Assembly: GCF_002272015.1 (NCBI RefSeq)
Contig: NZ_NPBY01000010.1
Coordinates: 101,231-165,230 of the forward strand
DNA from: Paenibacillus campinasensis
GTDB lineage: Bacteria; Bacillota; Bacilli; Paenibacillales; Paenibacillaceae
Reading direction: 5' to 3'
Length of the DNA: 64,000 bases
Shown: in pieces, positions 60,397 to 64,000 of the stretch
Numbering within the stretch: the stretch's first letter is position 1
How the letters are laid out: each line of letters begins with the position of its first letter
Notes under the pieces: generated by a model
Seen by the model: the letters and a program-made list of their open reading frames with translations, nothing else
What the model was told of the DNA's origin: nothing
The model's database searches: none
Position numbers and translations under genes: made by a program

Positions 60397-60458
60397 CAGG
60401 CGGGACGCCCGCCTGGCGTAAAGCCGCGAGCATGAAGATAGCGGAGGAGGCTTAAGCG

Positions 60459-61427
60459 TTGAACGGAAAATCTTCGGAAGTTGTATTGTCAGTCGAGCAT
60501 GTTAAGAAAAAGATTGGTCGAAAATGGATTATACACGACGTGACCTTTGATGTGAGAGCGGGCGAAATCTTCGGCTTTCTCGGCCCGAACGGAGCCGGCA
60601 AAACGACGACGATCCGGATGCTGGTCGATTTGATCAAGCCGACCTCCGGTATGATCAAGGTCAGCGGTTATGATGTCAATCGTCAGCAGGAGCAGGCGCT
60701 TCGTTATGTCGGCTCGATCGTGGAAAATCCCGAGATGTATTCGTTTCTGACCGGCTGGGAAAATCTCGAACATTTTGCGCGGATGCAAAAGGGAGTTGAT
60801 CAGGCCAGAATCACCGAGGTGGTTGATCTGGTCGGGATGAACCGAAGAATTCACGACAAGGTCAGCACCTATTCCCTTGGCATGAGACAGCGGCTGGGCA
60901 TCGCTCAGGCGCTGCTTGGCCGCCCAAAGCTGCTCATCCTCGATGAGCCGACTAACGGCCTGGATCCGAAGGGAATCAAGGAGATGAGGCAGTTCATTCA
61001 GCGCTTAGCGGCCGAGGGGCTGGCGGTATTTGTATCCAGTCATCTGCTCAGTGAAATTCAGCTGCTGTGTGACCGGGTGGCCATTATTAGCAGCGGCCGG
61101 ATTCTGGCTGTCGGCGAAGTGGAGGAATTGATATCCGGCAGCAGCGATCTGGTGATATGGGATCTTCAGCCGGCTGCGAAGGGCAAGCAGATATTGGAGC
61201 AGCTGGAGGCTTGCCAGGTAGTGGAGCATCCGGAAGAAGAGCTGGATGATGGAATATTAGCCGGGATGTCCTCGGATGCAATTGTGACGCGAATGCAAGA
61301 GCATGCCACCTCCCGGACGGTCGAGCGGCTCGTTCGCGAAGGTATCGAGATTCGGGCGGTTCACCGGATCAATCCTACACTGGAGCAGCTGTTCCTCCAG
61401 ATGACGGAGGGTGAGAATATTGAGTAG
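60459..61427 (+). CDS. ABC transporter ATP-binding protein
   Basis: A 322-residue ATPase of the DrrA/NatA class: Walker A GPNGAGKTT (about 45-53), signature YSLGMRQRLGIAQAL (about 136-150), Walker B LLILDEPTNGLDP and SSHLLSEIQLLCDR. A C-terminal extension (~215-322) is typical of ABC-2 exporters. TTG 60459 after GCGGAGGAGG. Its stop is 8 nt inside the permease start, so both are coupled. Possible roles are drug or antimicrobial peptide export, but no substrate evidence exists. Confidence 0.9.
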   Translation: MNGKSSEVVLSVEHVKKKIGRKWIIHDVTFDVRAGEIFGFLGPNGAGKTTTIRMLVDLIKPTSGMIKVSGYDVNRQQEQALRYVGSIVENPEMYSFLTGWENLEHFARMQKGVDQARITEVVDLVGMNRRIHDKVSTYSLGMRQRLGIAQALLGRPKLLILDEPTNGLDPKGIKEMRQFIQRLAAEGLAVFVSSHLLSEIQLLCDRVAIISSGRILAVGEVEELISGSSDLVIWDLQPAAKGKQILEQLEACQVVEHPEEELDDGILAGMSSDAIVTRMQEHATSRTVERLVREGIEIRAVHRINPTLEQLFLQMTEGENIE

Positions 61428-62409
61428 CTTGTGGCCTTTGATCCAGAATGAAACGATAAAAATTGTCAAACGCAAGCGATTTTATGTCATATTGCTTGTG
61501 CTGCTCGTTCTGGTGCCGATGTTTACATATGCACAGATGAAATCGGCTGAGCGAAGCCGCGACAAGTTTAACAGCGACTGGCGGCTGGAGCTGCAGCAGC
61601 GGATCACGGATAACGAGTCTTCGCTCAGCAGCGACCGGATTCCGGATGAATGGAAGCGATACCGGATGATTTTTATTCAGCAAATGCGGTATTATTTGGA
61701 GCATGATGTAAATCCTAATGAACCGAATGGCGTCACATTTACCCGTGAGTTCATGAATAATTCCATCTCCTTGTTCATCCCGCTCATGATTATGGCGATC
61801 GCCTCCGATATTGTGTCCGGGGAGCGGACGACGGGGACGATCAAGATGCTGCTTACGCGCCCGGTCAAGCGATGGAAAGTGCTGCTCAGCAAGCTGGTCG
61901 CACTGTTGATGTTTATCTCGCTCATCGTGGTGTCGGCATATATTATCGCTTATCTTGTGTCCGGATTGGCCTTCGGCTACGCCGGGTTTAATCTGCCGAT
62001 ATTCACGGGCTTTACGATCGTAGGCTCGGAGGTCGACATGTCCACGGTTCAAGCGGTGCCGCAGTGGAAGTATTTGCTGATGCAAGGCGGTCTCGTCTGG
62101 TATGTCGGTGTCTGTGTCGGCATGCTGGCCTTTATGGTGTCCGTGCTTGTACGAAGCACGGCGGCCAGCATCGTCATTATGATGGCGGCTCTCATTGCAG
62201 GCAATATTTTGACGAACATGGCCTCCGCTTGGAACAGTGCCAAATATCTGTTCATGGTGAATTTGAACCTGACCGACTATTTGGCCGGCAATCTGCCTCC
62301 AATTGAAGGCATGACACTCAATTTTTCCCTGATTGTACTGGCGGTTTGGGCGGCTTTGGCCATCCTAGTTTCATTCAGCGTCTTTACGAGAAGGGATATA
62401 TTGAATTAA
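61420..62409 (+). CDS. ABC-2 type permease
   Basis: A 329-residue membrane protein with one N-terminal helix (~22-38), a ~90-residue external loop, then five helices (~115-140, 165-190, 218-240, 250-270, 300-322). The segment ASDIVSGERTTGTIKMLLTRPVKRWKVLLSKL is typical of ABC-2 permeases. The frame opens at GTG 61411, but TTG 61420, nine bases after GGAGGG, gives better spacing. It partners the 60459 ATPase. Confidence 0.85.
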   Translation: MSSLWPLIQNETIKIVKRKRFYVILLVLLVLVPMFTYAQMKSAERSRDKFNSDWRLELQQRITDNESSLSSDRIPDEWKRYRMIFIQQMRYYLEHDVNPNEPNGVTFTREFMNNSISLFIPLMIMAIASDIVSGERTTGTIKMLLTRPVKRWKVLLSKLVALLMFISLIVVSAYIIAYLVSGLAFGYAGFNLPIFTGFTIVGSEVDMSTVQAVPQWKYLLMQGGLVWYVGVCVGMLAFMVSVLVRSTAASIVIMMAALIAGNILTNMASAWNSAKYLFMVNLNLTDYLAGNLPPIEGMTLNFSLIVLAVWAALAILVSFSVFTRRDILN

Positions 62410-62418
62410 AATGGACAA

Positions 62419-62446
62419 AGCATGAAACATCTGTTTGCATTTTTTC
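62419..62446 (+). terminator. Possible terminator before parE
   Basis: ATGAAAC, ATCT, GTTTGCAT with one bulge, then six T. A weak stem. Confidence 0.45.
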
Positions 62447-62511
62447 TAGGGTATGATTCCCAAAGTATCGTTATTGAATGATTTGATATGAGAATTGAAG
62501 GAGGAGCATGA

Positions 62512-64000
62512 ATGGTCGAACAGATCGATTTGTTTGCAGAGTCATCACAGAATGGCGGTAACAGCCGTTCAGGATACGATGCTGACGACATTCAAGTGCT
62601 CGAAGGCTTGGTTGCGGTACGCAAACGGCCAGGCATGTACATAGGCAGCACCAGCACGTCCGGCTTGCATCATCTGGTGTGGGAGATCGTGGATAATGCC
62701 GTTGACGAGCATTTGGCCAAGTACTGCACGAGAATTGAAATTACATTGCATCAAGACGGTTCGGTGACCGTCTATGATAACGGGCGCGGAATTCCGACCG
62801 GCATGCACAAGACAGGCATCCCTACTCCACAGGTGGTCTTTACGATTCTGCATGCTGGCGGTAAATTCGGCGGGTCGGGATATAAGAAATCGGGCGGATT
62901 GCACGGGGTTGGTGCATCGGTGACTAACGCGCTGTCCGAATGGCTCGTAGTGGAGATCTATCGCGATGGCAAAATTCATCGTCAGCGCTTCGAGTACTGG
63001 AAGGACAAGGACGGCAAGGAGCATGTAGGTGAGCCGGTGACCGGGCTTGAGGTGCTTGGCAATACGAACAAGACCGGGACCAAGATTACGTTTAAGCCAG
63101 ATGCACGCGTCTTCACGGCCAGCACCAATCTCAACTACGACACGTTGGCCGAGCGGCTTCAGGAGATCGCGTTTCTTAACTCGGGCTTGCGCATCGTGCT
63201 CAAGGATGAGCGAAGCGGCAATGGCGAAGAGTTCTTCTACGAAGGCGGAGCGAGCCAGTTCGTTCAGTTTCTGAATGAAGGCAAGGATGTGCTTCACGAT
63301 GTCATCCATTTCTATGCCGAGAAGGATGATATCGAAGTGGAGATCGCGCTGCAATACAATGCCGGTTATACGGAGACGCTGGCATCCTTCGTCAACTCCA
63401 TCCCGACCCGGGGCGGAGGAACGCATGAGACCGGCTTTAAGACGGCATACACGCGTGTGATGAACGATTATGCCCGGAAGAACAGCCTTCTGAAGGAGAA
63501 GGACAAGAACCTGGAGGGCAACGATCTGCGGGAAGGGATGATGGCGGTCATCAGCGTCAAAATGTCGGAGGTGGAATTCGTCGGCCAGACGAAGGATCAG
63601 CTTGGCAGCGCCTCCGCCCGCAGTGCGGTCGATAGTATCGTAACCGAGAAGATGCAGATTTTCCTGGAGGAGAATCCGCAAGTTGCGCAAACGCTGCTGA
63701 AGAAAGCGATCCAGGCTTCCAAAGCCCGCGAAGCGGCCCGCAAAGCCAGAGACGAGATGCGCAGCGGCAAGAAGCGCAGCGAGAGCTCCAATCTGGGCGG
63801 CAAGCTGACGCCGGCTCAATCGAAGGATTTCACACGGACGGAGCTGTTCATCGTGGAAGGCGATTCCGCTGGCGGCTCGGCGAAGCAGGGCCGGGATTCG
63901 AAAATCCAGGCGATTCTGCCGCTGAAGGGCAAGCCGATGAACCCGGAGAAGTCGAAGCTGGCTGATATTTTGAAAAACGAGGAGTACCGGGCGATTGTAT
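62512..64000 (+). CDS. parE: DNA topoisomerase IV subunit B, 5' part
   Basis: The first ~496 codons, open at the window edge. GHKL ATPase: WEIVDNAVDEHLAKYCTRIEI (Asn/Asp, about 59-79), VYDNGRGIPTGMHKTG, and the P-loop-like KKSGGLHGVGASVTNAL. A transducer domain follows and the TOPRIM start is TELFIVEGDSAGGSAKQGRD (about 444-463). The N-terminus and LAKYC region resemble ParE more than GyrB, and it is not next to dnaA/recF here. ATG 62512 follows GGAGGAGC. parC would be expected downstream, outside the window. Confidence 0.88.
   Translation, partial: MVEQIDLFAESSQNGGNSRSGYDADDIQVLEGLVAVRKRPGMYIGSTSTSGLHHLVWEIVDNAVDEHLAKYCTRIEITLHQDGSVTVYDNGRGIPTGMHKTGIPTPQVVFTILHAGGKFGGSGYKKSGGLHGVGASVTNALSEWLVVEIYRDGKIHRQRFEYWKDKDGKEHVGEPVTGLEVLGNTNKTGTKITFKPDARVFTASTNLNYDTLAERLQEIAFLNSGLRIVLKDERSGNGEEFFYEGGASQFVQFLNEGKDVLHDVIHFYAEKDDIEVEIALQYNAGYTETLASFVNSIPTRGGGTHETGFKTAYTRVMNDYARKNSLLKEKDKNLEGNDLREGMMAVISVKMSEVEFVGQTKDQLGSASARSAVDSIVTEKMQIFLEENPQVAQTLLKKAIQASKAREAARKARDEMRSGKKRSESSNLGGKLTPAQSKDFTRTELFIVEGDSAGGSAKQGRDSKIQAILPLKGKPMNPEKSKLADILKNEEYRAIV

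Noticed and set aside
60397..60414. AGGCGGG/CCCGCCT hairpin after the SGNH gene as terminator
   Set aside because: No T-run follows; the ABC ATPase gene may be co-transcribed.

Overview
The window reads as chromosomal DNA of a Gram-positive, endospore-forming Bacillota, most likely Paenibacillus or a close relative. Several things support this. Shine-Dalgarno sites are strong (AAAGGAGG type) and TTG/GTG starts are frequent. A proline T-box leader is present, as are bacillithiol genes and an S-layer-homology protein. The gene order mazG-like, dapB, mgsA, bshB1, bshA, cca, birA, panBCD, dinG matches the Bacillus subtilis ypjD-dinG region. I saw no rRNA or tRNA genes, insertion sequence, prophage or CRISPR array.

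Layout. 1-10,700: a YitT membrane protein, then a plus-strand housekeeping run covering a nucleotide pyrophosphohydrolase, a TPR protein, lysine/peptidoglycan precursor synthesis (dapB), methylglyoxal synthase, bacillithiol synthesis (bshB1, bshA), tRNA maturation (cca), biotin ligase, and pantothenate synthesis (panBCD). A leader RNA with an intrinsic terminator precedes panBCD. 10,800-22,900: dinG, rex, an MTA/SAH deaminase, a TseB-like protein, an unusual two-gene unit (membrane-anchored protein plus a short FtsH-like AAA protease), hbd-ackA, asnS and dnaD. 22,900-26,760: a CPBP protease, a GNAT, and an ECF sigma/anti-sigma/polytopic membrane protein operon. 26,745-35,730: proline synthesis genes (proB, proA, proI) behind a Pro T-box, running directly into methionine-salvage genes (mtnW, mtnX, mtnB). 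mtnE lies upstream and mtnU is divergent. 35,800-39,400: a small protein, and a LysR regulator divergent from leuCD. 39,500-46,800: a cell-envelope block holding two copies of an AMIN/amidase + GerMN lipoprotein cassette and an SLH-domain protein. 46,800-64,000: nth, a repeat-rich intergenic region, a tandem dynamin-like GTPase, a heterodimeric ABC exporter, a GNAT, a secreted CAP-domain protein, an aldolase-type PLP lyase, an SGNH hydrolase, an ABC-2 transporter pair, and the 5' part of parE, cut by the window edge.

How parts work together. The envelope block (amidases, GerMN lipoproteins, SLH protein), the TseB-like protein, the ECF operon and the CAP protein point to cell-wall maintenance. 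One amidase cassette has an ECF-type promoter (AAC-16-CGTC). mtnW, mtnX, mtnB, mtnE and mtnU form most of the methionine salvage pathway, but the proBA-proI operon sits inside the cluster, so part of methionine salvage appears to be transcribed from a proline-sensing leader. The least familiar unit is the coupled gene pair at 16,561-18,589. It has an FtsH-type protease lacking the extracytoplasmic domain, a separate membrane-anchored partner, and a promoter flanked by two inverted operator-like arms about eight helical turns apart.
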